Source: Solobacterium sp. UBA3691 (GTDB taxonomy: Bacteria > Bacillota_I > Bacilli_A > Erysipelotrichales > Erysipelotrichaceae). Taken from it: a stretch of 27,590 nt of DNA. The notes beneath the pieces were generated by a model. It was given only the letters and a program-made list of their open reading frames with translations. It was not told the origin of the DNA and did no database searches. The stretch spans positions 1 through 27,590 of the forward strand of contig DFIS01000041.1 of assembly GCA_002372175.1 (NCBI GenBank), read 5' to 3'. Shown in pieces: positions 8,113-16,505 of this stretch. Both the position numbers and the translations under genes were made by a program. Position 1 is the first letter of the stretch. The number at the start of each line of letters is the position of its first letter.

Positions 8113-9856
8113 ACGTAAGAAAAACAGAAAGGGCATTATCCTGCGCCTTCTGAAGTACCTCTTTATCAATAAGTGGCTGATGATCACGGCTCTGTTACTG
8201 ACGGTCATCAGTAACTATGCCAACCTGCTGGTGCCGCGGTATTCCGGTACGGCGATCGATGCCATCAGTGCCGAGGGAGGCGTCAACTTCCCATTGGTGT
8301 ATCAGAGCTGTATGCGGATGCTGGCGATGGTGATCGTTTCGGCTGTCTTCGGGTATATTACACAGCTTGTCTTGATCCGGATCTCTGCCCGTATCACCAG
8401 TCAGATGCGCAAGGAAGTCTTTGACCATCTGCTTACACTGCCTGTCAGTTTCTTTGACAAGCATCAGGCAGGTGATATCATTTCCCGTATTTCGTATGAT
8501 ATCAATACGATCAATACATCTCTGTCAGGAGATCTGATCATGATCCTGACAACCGCGATCACGGTATTCGGGTCCCTGATCATGATGATCAGGATATCAC
8601 CGGTACTGTGCATCATCTTTGTCTTTACGACGCCGATCATCATCTTTATCACGAGACACAGAGCCCGCAAGGTACGTCCGCTGTTCAGCAGACGCAGCAG
8701 ACTTCTCGGTGAGCTGAACGGCTTTACCGAAGAGATGCTGTCGGGGCATAAGACGATCAAGGCCTACGGTCAGGAAGAGATGGTCATCGGCAGGTTTGCC
8801 GACCGGAATAAGGAAGCCGTGGATGCCTACTTTGAGGCGGAGTATCAGGGCAGTATCGTCGGTCCTACCGTACAGTTTGTCAATAACTTCTCCCTGGCGA
8901 TGGTGTCCGGTCTTGGTGCCTTCCTGTTCCTGAACAGGCGGATATCCATCGGCAATGTCTCTTCGTTTATCCTGTATTCCAGACGGTTCAGCGGACCGAT
9001 CAGTGAACTGGCCAACATCATGGCAGAGCTGCAGTCGGCACTGTCGGCGGCAGAGCGTGTATTTGCGCTGATGGATGAACCGAGTGAAAAGGCAGATGAT
9101 GAGGATGCGGTAGTGCTGGATCATCCCGACGGGTATGTATCCTTTGACAATGTCAGATTCAGCTATGTCCCGGGGACTGAGATCATCCACGGTCTGACGA
9201 TCAGTGCCAGACCCGGTGAGATGGTGGCGATCGTCGGTCCTACCGGTGCCGGCAAGACAACGATCATCAACCTGCTGATGAGATTCTACGATCCCGATTC
9301 CGGTGTCATTGCAATCGACGGGCATGATATTCTGCATACAACGAGAGATTCCCTGCGCAGGCAGTTCTCGATGGTCCTGCAGGATACCTGGCTGTTCAAG
9401 GGCACGATCTATGAGAATGTTGCCTATGGCAATGACCGGGCGACACGGGAAGATGTGATCAATGCCTGCAAGGCTGCGCATATCCATGAGTTCATTACGA
9501 GCCTGAAGGACGGGTATGATACGATCCTGACCGATGATGGCATCAATATCTCGAAGGGACAGAAACAGCTTCTGACGATCGCCAGAGCCATGCTCAGTGA
9601 GTCAAAGATGCTGATCCTCGATGAAGCGACATCCAACGTGGATTCCTACACCGAGCAGCAGATCCAGGAGGCAATACGCAATCTGTGCAGGGATAAGACA
9701 ACGTTCATCATTGCACATCGTCTGTCTACGATACAGTCGGCAGACCATATCCTGGTCCTGGATCATGGTACCGTGATCGAACAGGGAACACATGAAGAAC
9801 TGCTGCAGAAGAAGGGCTTCTATGCCGGACTCTTCAATGCCCAGTGGGAGAACTGA
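8105..9856 (+). CDS. ABC exporter half-transporter, catalytically complete partner subunit
   Basis: From a TTG at 8105 the product is 583 residues: membrane domain about 15-310, ATPase domain about 345-580. Walker A is GPTGAGKTT (378-386), the Walker B aspartate is followed by the catalytic Glu507 (LILDEATS) and the switch His538 is present (IIAHRLST). The signature is altered to ISKGQ (482-486). Each subunit therefore lacks what the other supplies: this one provides the Walker B glutamate and histidine, the upstream one provides the intact LSGGQ, giving one working ATP site. I chose the TTG because GGGAGGT at 8091-8097 sits at ideal distance; earlier in-frame ATGs (8057, 8066, 8078) lie inside the upstream gene, lack a site and add 16 residues unlike the family. 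The start overlaps the previous stop, so translation is probably coupled. Confidence 0.92.
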   Translation: MTERKKNRKGIILRLLKYLFINKWLMITALLLTVISNYANLLVPRYSGTAIDAISAEGGVNFPLVYQSCMRMLAMVIVSAVFGYITQLVLIRISARITSQMRKEVFDHLLTLPVSFFDKHQAGDIISRISYDINTINTSLSGDLIMILTTAITVFGSLIMMIRISPVLCIIFVFTTPIIIFITRHRARKVRPLFSRRSRLLGELNGFTEEMLSGHKTIKAYGQEEMVIGRFADRNKEAVDAYFEAEYQGSIVGPTVQFVNNFSLAMVSGLGAFLFLNRRISIGNVSSFILYSRRFSGPISELANIMAELQSALSAAERVFALMDEPSEKADDEDAVVLDHPDGYVSFDNVRFSYVPGTEIIHGLTISARPGEMVAIVGPTGAGKTTIINLLMRFYDPDSGVIAIDGHDILHTTRDSLRRQFSMVLQDTWLFKGTIYENVAYGNDRATREDVINACKAAHIHEFITSLKDGYDTILTDDGINISKGQKQLLTIARAMLSESKMLILDEATSNVDSYTEQQIQEAIRNLCRDKTTFIIAHRLSTIQSADHILVLDHGTVIEQGTHEELLQKKGFYAGLFNAQWEN

Positions 9857-9878
9857 CCCGTTCAGAAGAACGGGTTTT
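9857..9878 (+). terminator. Terminator of the ABC exporter operon
   Basis: A perfect 7-bp stem CCCGTTC / GAACGGG with an AGAA loop and TTTTCTT begins on the base after the stop codon of the second subunit. Confidence 0.9.
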
Positions 9879-9980
9879 CTTATCCCCGGTACGATTGTGG
9901 AAAACGGCGCAAACATGGCACAACCTTGGGACGTGCGGGATGCCCCGGACTGATAAGATGACCATCGAAGAGGTGGTCAT
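9879..9980 (+). promoter_or_regulatory. 5' leader of the adhesin-sortase operon with start-site hairpin
   Basis: A weak -10 (TACGAT, 9890-9895) is the only promoter-like element seen, which would give a leader of about 80 bases. At 9958-9980 ATGACCA and TGGTCAT form a perfect 7-bp stem with a 9-base loop that holds most of the GAGG Shine-Dalgarno; the stem ends on the base before the ATG. Upstream, GGG-CGT and ATG-CCC around 9928-9946 can form another imperfect hairpin. The leader may control translation of the adhesin. No known riboswitch could be assigned. Confidence 0.4.
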
Positions 9981-12900
9981 ATGTTTTTCAGAAGAGTATG
10001 TATGTTTGTACTGGCACTGCTGGTGATGATCCCGCAGTCTGCAGGCATGATCCATGCCGAAGATGAACAGGCTCCGGAAGAGACAGCAGAGGCCGAAACA
10101 GAGGAACCGGCAGAAACCGGAGAAAGGCAGGAAACGGCCGAAGACGCAGTGACTGCGGAAGAAGCTGACAGCAGTGAGCCTGTCGGAGAGGATGCTGAGC
10201 AGGTCACGGAGCCGGAAGAATTGAGCGAACTGCAGGAAACAGAAATGCCTGATACGGCGGAGACAGCAGAAGAAGACGCTGAAGAAACCCAGGAGGATCC
10301 CGGTGTGATCGTATCTTTTGCGTATGCTTTCCCGGTATATGCAGAGATCGATGAGGCAGAGTCATCCCTGCAGAAGGTATCAGAGCTGCTGCCGCAGGAA
10401 GTCACAGCTGTATTTGATACGGGTGTGCAGAAGGAGATCGTACTGCACTGGGAAGGCAATGAGTTTAGCGAACATACCTACGGGACCTTTGTCTTTACAA
10501 CGGATATCACCGAACAGTATGAGGTATCGTGTGAAGAACCGTATGCAGAGATCCGTGTAAACAAGGATCTGTCTGTGTATACGGAAAGGGATCGCACAAG
10601 GCATGCGGGAAAGGCTGCGAAGATGCTGAAGAAGGCATCCGGGACTGCTGTCAGGGATGAACTGCTGCGGGAGTATGCGGAGACACAGGAACTGCGCAAA
10701 ACGGATATTCATGAAGCTGATAAGACCCAGAAGAACCGTACCGGGGCACCCGGCAATACTGATGACAGTTATCTGTACAAGAGTGCGGAATGGACGGATA
10801 TCCACGATGGCGAGGCGCTGATCCGGCTGACCGCAAAGGGGATCCGGGCTGTGGATAACGGGACAGGGCATGCGCTGTTTGTGTTTACCGACTGTCCCTC
10901 ACATGGCTGGACGTTTGAACTGGCGGTAGACAAGGTGGAAGCTCTGCTGCAGAACTACGACAGAGTGACGCTTGGCATGATCACAGGGCCATATGACAAG
11001 GATATCCTGATCGAAGATGTGACGGATGATCCATCCCGTGAGGATTACTACGTTTTCAAACTGGCAGAGATGCCATGGCGCGGCGGAGATCACTATGCCC
11101 TGAATGTCTATGCGGCATTGTACAAGTACTTCTTCGGGGATTTCTCCTCGGTGCAGGCGATCGATCACAGTGCCTGGCCGACAGCTGTCTACGTACAGTA
11201 TGACAACCTGTATGAGCCATGTAATTATCCGGCTGTGGCAGGACTTCCGGCGGTGACCAATGTCGGTGTCTGTGATGCCTACGGTATGCATTACACGGAT
11301 GGTGCGAATAAGGGACACAGGGCTGTCTATGACTCCAACGGACAGGCATATGCGCTGGGCAATGCCGGAAGAGCGGACTCACCGCTGTGGGATATCCTGA
11401 AAACATATAAGAATAACGGCAGATACTTCAGCTATGCCCTGGACGGCACAACGGCACAGCGCGGGTATTTCTCGCGCTGGGAGAATACATCGGTGATCAA
11501 CAGTTCCGATATTTTCAGACTGAATATCTTTGCGGGTCTGGCCCAGCCGCAGCTGTATGATCCGGCTTCGGCATTAAGCGTGCCGCTTTTGGAAGATGTA
11601 TATCAGCGCCGGAATGTCGTCTCCGATTCCGCATCCGGGTGGCAGCACGTCTATGTACTGCCGCAGAGATATCAGCCGGATTATGCCAGTGTTGCTGAAT
11701 ACAGCGGGGAGGGGATCTATCCGCAGAATATGATCCTCAGCGATACGGTGTCAGATGATTACCGGATCGTGAGTGTGGATGCCGGTGATGAGAAGGCAAA
11801 GGTATCCGTGCGCGGACAGCAGGTAACGGTCATTTATCCGGACTACAGAGCCGGGCAGGAAGTATCGGCGAAGATCCATGTCAAAGCGAACTACACCGTC
11901 AGAGAGACGTGGGGAGAGACCAACACCGGACAGGCTGTATCCGGGACATCCGTTACCGGTGATGAAGAAATCTATACCGATCACCGGACCGATCCGACGG
12001 TACTGACGAGGACCGGGTATACACTGATCATCAACTATCTGGAAAAGGGAACAGACAAGGTCCTGCATGAACGCTACGTGGGTGTATATCAGGGCGGAGA
12101 AGCGTACGATATCGCATCTCCGGAGATACAGCTCTATGTGCTCAGTGATCCTGCACAGAAACAGATCAGCGGTGTCATGCCGAACGAGGATGTGGAGATC
12201 GATGTCTATTACGAAAGAGACATGACGTATGCGGAGCCTGTGAAGGTCGTGAAGAAGATCATCGGCAATGATCACGCCGAGGATGTGTTCCGTTTCATCA
12301 TGGAGCCGGAAACACCGGGACAGCCGATGCCGGAGAAGGATACCATTACGATCAAGGGTGAGGGCGAAGCAGAATTCGGTACGATACGCTTTCCGCTCGA
12401 TGGTGTGTACCGGTATACGATCAGGGAACTGAATGACGGACAGTTCGGGTATGAACTCGATGATACAGTCTATACGGTGACATATACCGTAGAGGAAGGA
12501 GTGGTCAGCAGAACGATCACGAATGAGGAGATCGAACCTGCGGATGAGACCGTGACATTTGCGTATACCGGAGAGATCCAGAGCTTTGAGGCTCCTGCCG
12601 ACGGGTATTATCACCTGCAGGTCTGGGGTGCCCGCGGCGGCAATACTTCTTCATCGCACAAGGGCGGTCAGGGCGGTTATGCCGGAGGTACGGTTATCCT
12701 GCACAAGGGTGATGTGCTGTATGTGGCAGTCGGCGGGGCCGGGGCATCACGCACAAGCTACGGCAATGCGGCAGGAGGCTGGAACGGCGGCGGTACCTCC
12801 AAAGCCTGGACAGGGTCTGACGCCGATGCGAAAGGCTGGGGTGCAGGAGGCGGCGGTGCTACCTCGATCCAGAGTGAACTGATCGCTGACGGACAGTTAC

Positions 12901-15782
12901 AGAACTACGATGCCCATAAGAATGCGGTCGTTATCGCAGCCGGCGGAGGCGGCGGTGCGGGACAGGACATGGGCCGCGGACAGAAGGAAACCGACAGCCG
13001 TTCTTCTTCATGGCGGGCCCCTACCGGTGACGGCGGCGGTCTTGAAGGTGACTATGGCGGCTACGGTATCGAAAATGCACATCACCCGACCGGAGGAACC
13101 CAGACCTCCGGCGGTAAGTCAAAGCGCTTGGCAGCTGCTTCCGGCGGCGGTGCGATGGTCAATGCCGGCTTTGGCTACGGGGCATACGGCTGTCTGAACG
13201 GAGGCGGCGGAGGCGGCTGGTACGGCGGCGGAGCCATGGGCAGAGGCGGTTTCGGGGCCGGCGGTTCCGGGTATATCCAGAGTGAAGAGACCCTGCAGGA
13301 GCTAAGCATCACACCGGCTGTACGATTGACAGATGCCGAGACCTTGGTCGGCGGGAATGATGAAGACGGCAGGGCACAGATCACCTACAAGATCTCCAAT
13401 GAGACGGGAGAAGCTGTCTTTACCAACCGCTATACCGTGGAAACGGAAGAGCAGTATGCCGATACCGAAGTCAGGATCACCAAGCGCATCCTCGGAGAGA
13501 AGGTGCGTCCGGAAGACTTTACGTTCAGGATCGAAGCAGTCACGGAAGATGCCCCGGTGCCGGAGATCAATGAAACAAAGGTACACTGTGAGAAGGCCGT
13601 GACACCGGTCAGCTTTGGCAGGATCGTCTTTACAAGACCGGGAGAATACACATACCGGATCAGTGAAGTCAGAGACCGTACACTCAGGCAGTATACCTTC
13701 GGTGACGATGTACAGATCACCTATGTGGTGAGGAAGGCGGAAGACGGCAGATCGCTGGCGGTGACAGCTTCCGATACACCGGAGATCGTCAATATCGTGC
13801 ATCTCTATGATCTCTGTCTGAAGAAGACCGGTATCGGTGACAGTACCGAAGGTATAGAGTTCCTGCTGACAAGACCGAAAGACAGCGAAACACAGGAACA
13901 GTATGTGATCCTGTCGCCGCAGATGCCCGGGGAGTACACCGTGAGCGGATATACAGCGAAGGAAGAAGAAGGAACACCCATGGTGCTGAGTGAAGAGAAG
14001 ACACTGATCATCCACGGTCTTGAGGCAGGTGACTGGGGTCTTTCGGAGATCTCGGTGCCGGAAGGATATCTCGAAGAGGAAAACGGAAGTCTGATCACCC
14101 TGAAGCCGCAGGGGATCTATGACTATGCCCTGAGTGAAGACTCATGCCTGACCGACACAAAGGGAGAAAGACACCTGCTGAGGATCACCGGCGATACGGC
14201 ATACGGAGAGATCGTGAACACGAAGGATACCAGTGAGATCGCAAAGCCGCGCAAGTCGGTGCATAACAGCCGTGACGAGAATATCAACGGGAAGTTTGTT
14301 GAGAACGGAGAGACCCTGTATTACCGCATTGATCTCGAGAATACGACGAAGACCGTGCGTACATATACGGTCAGGGATCCGCTGCCGGCAAACTGCGTAT
14401 TCCTGACGGCTGACCATGACGGTGAGCTGAAAGACGGCGAGGTGGTCTGGCCATCCTTCAGGCTGAAACCGGAAGAGAAGATGACACTGAGCTTTCAGGT
14501 CAGAGCGGAAGGAGACGGGGTATCGATCGTCAATACTGCCTATGCCATGATCACAGATACCGAGTATGAGACGAATACCGTGACCAACATGACACCGGCA
14601 GCCCCTGTCAAGGCGGTAAAGGACCTGCAGGGCAATGACATTGACGGAAAGAACATCAGGGTCAAAGAGACGTATACCTATACGGTAACGGTCAGAAATC
14701 CCGGTGATACGGAGACACGCGTGATCATCCGTGATCCGCTGCCGGCAGAGATCGCCTTTGTCAGTGCCTCCGATGACGGCAGTGTGAAAGACGGTGTGCT
14801 GATCTGGCATATCGTACTGCCTGCCCATGCCGAAAAGACCGTCAGTTTCCGCTTCCAGCCAAAGGAAGAAGGAGTGACGATACGGAATACAGCCGAAGTC
14901 ACAACGGATGAGATCACCAGGAAAACGAATACGACGGAAAACAAAACACCGCTGACACCGGTCAAGAAGGTATACCGCGGAGAAACGGAGATCGACGGTG
15001 AAGCGGTAAAGACCGGGGAAGAACTGCGCTATGAGATCCTGGTCAGAAAGAGCAGTGAAGACCGTACGTTTATCCTGCGGGATAAGGTGCCGGAAGAGAC
15101 AGTGTTTGTCAAAGCAGAAGACGGCGGCAGTCTTGAAGGAAATACGGTCGTCTGGAACATCAGTGCCAAAGCCGGAGAGACGGTCAAAGTGCACTTTACG
15201 GTGCGGGTCAAAGACAGTGCGGCCGGTAAGGCCATACGCAATACAGCTGTGCTGGAAGCGGAGGATGAGAAGATATCTTCGAATACGACCGTAAACTATG
15301 TGATGGAGATGCCGGTCAAGAAGGTAATAAATGTTGTCGGAGCTTCGGAAGTGAAGGAGACGATGGACGGCGGGAAGCGCTATATCTATACGATCACTGT
15401 GCATAATCCGAAGGATACCGAACAGGAAGTGCTGATCACCGATGAACTGCCGAAGGAAGTCGGCTATGTCAGCAGTGACCATGACGGCCAGCTGAAAGGA
15501 CATACCGTGACGTGGCAGATCACGATTCCGGCGAAAGCTTCCGAGACTGTTCGCTGTGTTGTCGTCACACCGCAGTTTGATACGGATATTTCCAATACGG
15601 CAGTGATCCGGATGGATAACCTGACCGTATCGACGAATACTGTCACACAGCATAACCGGGCACCCGGTGTGACGGTAAAGAATGTGCGTACCGGTATCGA
15701 TAAACCTGTATTACTGATACCGTGCATCCTGATCCTTCTAGGTGCTGTCAGTATCGTACTGGGCAGCCGGAGGAAGCCGTAA
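9981..15782 (+). CDS. Large cell-wall-anchored adhesin with pilin-type isopeptide domains, glycine-rich domain and DUF11 repeats
   Basis: This 1933-residue secreted protein begins with a signal peptide (1-26, cleavage near IHA/ED), then an acidic Glu/Ala/Thr-rich stretch (27-107). Residues about 108-670 contain beta-rich regions I cannot assign. A MucBP-like segment follows (675-749), then a Spy0128/FctA-type pilin domain (752-852, candidate isopeptide Lys758/759, Glu in TIREL, Asn in TITNEE), and a glycine-rich domain like Pfam Gly_rich (857-1100). A second pilin-type domain (1160-1272, Lys1168) and a CnaB-like domain (1275-1410) come next, followed by four DUF11 repeats of 118-119 residues (1424-1896). 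The end is NVRTG (1901-1905), a hydrophobic helix and RRKP, laid out as a sortase signal but without LPXTG. GAGG lies 7 bases before the ATG. The sortase is encoded directly downstream. Ligand and target are unknown; adhesion or matrix binding is inferred from architecture. Confidence 0.88.
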   Translation: MFFRRVCMFVLALLVMIPQSAGMIHAEDEQAPEETAEAETEEPAETGERQETAEDAVTAEEADSSEPVGEDAEQVTEPEELSELQETEMPDTAETAEEDAEETQEDPGVIVSFAYAFPVYAEIDEAESSLQKVSELLPQEVTAVFDTGVQKEIVLHWEGNEFSEHTYGTFVFTTDITEQYEVSCEEPYAEIRVNKDLSVYTERDRTRHAGKAAKMLKKASGTAVRDELLREYAETQELRKTDIHEADKTQKNRTGAPGNTDDSYLYKSAEWTDIHDGEALIRLTAKGIRAVDNGTGHALFVFTDCPSHGWTFELAVDKVEALLQNYDRVTLGMITGPYDKDILIEDVTDDPSREDYYVFKLAEMPWRGGDHYALNVYAALYKYFFGDFSSVQAIDHSAWPTAVYVQYDNLYEPCNYPAVAGLPAVTNVGVCDAYGMHYTDGANKGHRAVYDSNGQAYALGNAGRADSPLWDILKTYKNNGRYFSYALDGTTAQRGYFSRWENTSVINSSDIFRLNIFAGLAQPQLYDPASALSVPLLEDVYQRRNVVSDSASGWQHVYVLPQRYQPDYASVAEYSGEGIYPQNMILSDTVSDDYRIVSVDAGDEKAKVSVRGQQVTVIYPDYRAGQEVSAKIHVKANYTVRETWGETNTGQAVSGTSVTGDEEIYTDHRTDPTVLTRTGYTLIINYLEKGTDKVLHERYVGVYQGGEAYDIASPEIQLYVLSDPAQKQISGVMPNEDVEIDVYYERDMTYAEPVKVVKKIIGNDHAEDVFRFIMEPETPGQPMPEKDTITIKGEGEAEFGTIRFPLDGVYRYTIRELNDGQFGYELDDTVYTVTYTVEEGVVSRTITNEEIEPADETVTFAYTGEIQSFEAPADGYYHLQVWGARGGNTSSSHKGGQGGYAGGTVILHKGDVLYVAVGGAGASRTSYGNAAGGWNGGGTSKAWTGSDADAKGWGAGGGGATSIQSELIADGQLQNYDAHKNAVVIAAGGGGGAGQDMGRGQKETDSRSSSWRAPTGDGGGLEGDYGGYGIENAHHPTGGTQTSGGKSKRLAAASGGGAMVNAGFGYGAYGCLNGGGGGGWYGGGAMGRGGFGAGGSGYIQSEETLQELSITPAVRLTDAETLVGGNDEDGRAQITYKISNETGEAVFTNRYTVETEEQYADTEVRITKRILGEKVRPEDFTFRIEAVTEDAPVPEINETKVHCEKAVTPVSFGRIVFTRPGEYTYRISEVRDRTLRQYTFGDDVQITYVVRKAEDGRSLAVTASDTPEIVNIVHLYDLCLKKTGIGDSTEGIEFLLTRPKDSETQEQYVILSPQMPGEYTVSGYTAKEEEGTPMVLSEEKTLIIHGLEAGDWGLSEISVPEGYLEEENGSLITLKPQGIYDYALSEDSCLTDTKGERHLLRITGDTAYGEIVNTKDTSEIAKPRKSVHNSRDENINGKFVENGETLYYRIDLENTTKTVRTYTVRDPLPANCVFLTADHDGELKDGEVVWPSFRLKPEEKMTLSFQVRAEGDGVSIVNTAYAMITDTEYETNTVTNMTPAAPVKAVKDLQGNDIDGKNIRVKETYTYTVTVRNPGDTETRVIIRDPLPAEIAFVSASDDGSVKDGVLIWHIVLPAHAEKTVSFRFQPKEEGVTIRNTAEVTTDEITRKTNTTENKTPLTPVKKVYRGETEIDGEAVKTGEELRYEILVRKSSEDRTFILRDKVPEETVFVKAEDGGSLEGNTVVWNISAKAGETVKVHFTVRVKDSAAGKAIRNTAVLEAEDEKISSNTTVNYVMEMPVKKVINVVGASEVKETMDGGKRYIYTITVHNPKDTEQEVLITDELPKEVGYVSSDHDGQLKGHTVTWQITIPAKASETVRCVVVTPQFDTDISNTAVIRMDNLTVSTNTVTQHNRAPGVTVKNVRTGIDKPVLLIPCILILLGAVSIVLGSRRKP
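14250..15668 (+). repeat. Four tandem DUF11-type repeats within the adhesin (period 118-119 codons)
   Basis: Repeat starts align at residues 1424, 1543, 1661 and 1779, marked by PxK(S/A/K)V. Each copy carries the same landmarks: a Y-x-Y/I strand, RDPLPA or a variant, an (S/A)xDxGxL(K/E)G motif, then W-x-(I/S) and (N/S)NTAxx. The copies are diverged at the DNA level, so they are old duplications and not a fresh tandem array. The regular spacing suggests a stalk of stacked immunoglobulin-like units holding the distal domains away from the wall. Confidence 0.85.
15681..15782 (+). other. Coding region of a non-canonical C-terminal sorting signal (NVRTG)
   Basis: Codons 15681-15695 encode NVRTG, followed by IDKP, about 20 hydrophobic residues and SRRKP at the very end. 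Length and order match LPXTG sorting signals (motif, hydrophobic helix, positive tail). NVQTG-like motifs are known as sortase substrates in some Clostridia. Use of NVRTG here is inferred. Confidence 0.65.
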
Positions 15783-16373
15783 CTGTCATTCAGACATCTG
15801 ACGAAAAGACATATCCTGATCCTCGCGGGGGTGATCCTGTCGGGTGCCGGGGTCATCTCCGCCTGTGCGCATGTGCAGGTAGACAGAACATACCGGGCAG
15901 AAGCTATACGTCTTTGTGAAGAAGTCACGGAGGCGGTAAAAGAAGAGACATCGTTTCCGGAGGGCACTGCCGGTATTCTGCGGATACCGGCACTGTCCGT
16001 GGAATGCCCGGTAGCTGACAGTACGGAGACAGATGTGCTGCAGACACACGCGGGACTGATCGAAGGAAGCGATCCGCCGGGGACATCCGGAGGCAATACG
16101 GCCATCGCTGCGCACAGTGCCAGAAACGGTTTTCTCTGTTCGTTCTGCTGGTTTCAGAAGATCGCAGAGTTAAAGCAGGGAGATGAGATCTCTCTGCTTT
16201 ACCGTGACGGCATAACATATACCTATGCGGTATATGAAGTGCTGGAAGGTCTGTATCCGGAAGACCCGGAACCCTTTCAGCGGGAAGAGGGAAGAGAGAT
16301 CCTGACCCTGCAGACATGTACACAGGGAAGTCCTGTCTACAGGACATATGTGCATGCCGAGAGGATAGCGTGA
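15783..16373 (+). CDS. Sortase, dedicated to the upstream adhesin; probable CTG start
   Basis: The protein has the sortase catalytic set: His111 in AAHSARNG, Cys179 in LTLQTCT and Arg187 in VYRTYVHAERI (numbering from the CTG). The short 196-residue form with one N-terminal membrane segment suggests a class D- or E-like housekeeping or accessory sortase; the class is not settled. The first standard start in frame is GTG at 15831, but it falls in the middle of the hydrophobic N-terminal helix and has no binding site. Reading back to the CTG at 15783 restores a complete signal anchor (LSFRHLTKRHILILAG...), and GGAGG at 15769-15773 lies nine bases before it, so CTG is my choice. The CTG follows the adhesin stop with no gap, so expression is coupled. 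It should cleave the adhesin sorting signal at the membrane and attach it to peptidoglycan. Confidence 0.85.
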   Translation: MSFRHLTKRHILILAGVILSGAGVISACAHVQVDRTYRAEAIRLCEEVTEAVKEETSFPEGTAGILRIPALSVECPVADSTETDVLQTHAGLIEGSDPPGTSGGNTAIAAHSARNGFLCSFCWFQKIAELKQGDEISLLYRDGITYTYAVYEVLEGLYPEDPEPFQREEGREILTLQTCTQGSPVYRTYVHAERIA

Positions 16374-16399
16374 CGGACAGAGAAGTCCTATGATAAAAT
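16370..16399 (+). promoter_or_regulatory. Probable promoter of the msrA operon
   Basis: GTGACG (16370-16375), an 18-base spacer and TAAAAT (16394-16399), preceded by TGA as an extended -10, lie at the end of the sortase gene. The leader would be about 100 bases. The stretch 16400-16490 holds an 8-bp direct repeat CGGATAAT (16419-16426 and 16467-16474) and no clear terminator. Confidence 0.4.
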
Positions 16400-16505
16400 A
16401 TTGATTAGCTCAGGAACACGGATAATACAGTATCTGTCTGCTGTTTTATTCGTATTTCTGTTTGTCCGGATAATGTGAACTTAACAGTTTCCCGGGAGGT
16501 GTCTT

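Noticed and set aside
9901..9957. Possible c-di-GMP-I (GEMM) riboswitch in the adhesin leader
   Set aside because: GCAAAC and GGGACG occur with the right spacing, but the GCAAAGCC segment, the GNRA loop and the pairing of the first stem do not fit. It is kept only as a question, not called.
10800..11300. Von Willebrand A domain in the adhesin head
   Set aside because: A strand like ALFVFTDCPSHG suggested it, but no DxSxS metal site is present.
12600..13290. GC-rich GGCGG-type repeats in the glycine-rich domain as a VNTR or CRISPR-like array
   Set aside because: There is no fixed unit length or spacer pattern; the repetition follows from glycine codons.
14142..15653. Open frame of about 500 codons on the minus strand inside the adhesin repeats
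   Set aside because: It has no ribosome binding site, its product is a low-quality mixture with many His, Arg and Asp, and it mirrors the biased codon use of the real gene. Several similar antisense frames lie over the tex, ABC and SNF2 genes.
16400..16490. Direct repeat CGGATAAT (16419 and 16467) as an operator or element end
   Set aside because: Eight bases twice in AT-rich sequence can occur by chance, and there is no dyad symmetry or link to a regulator.
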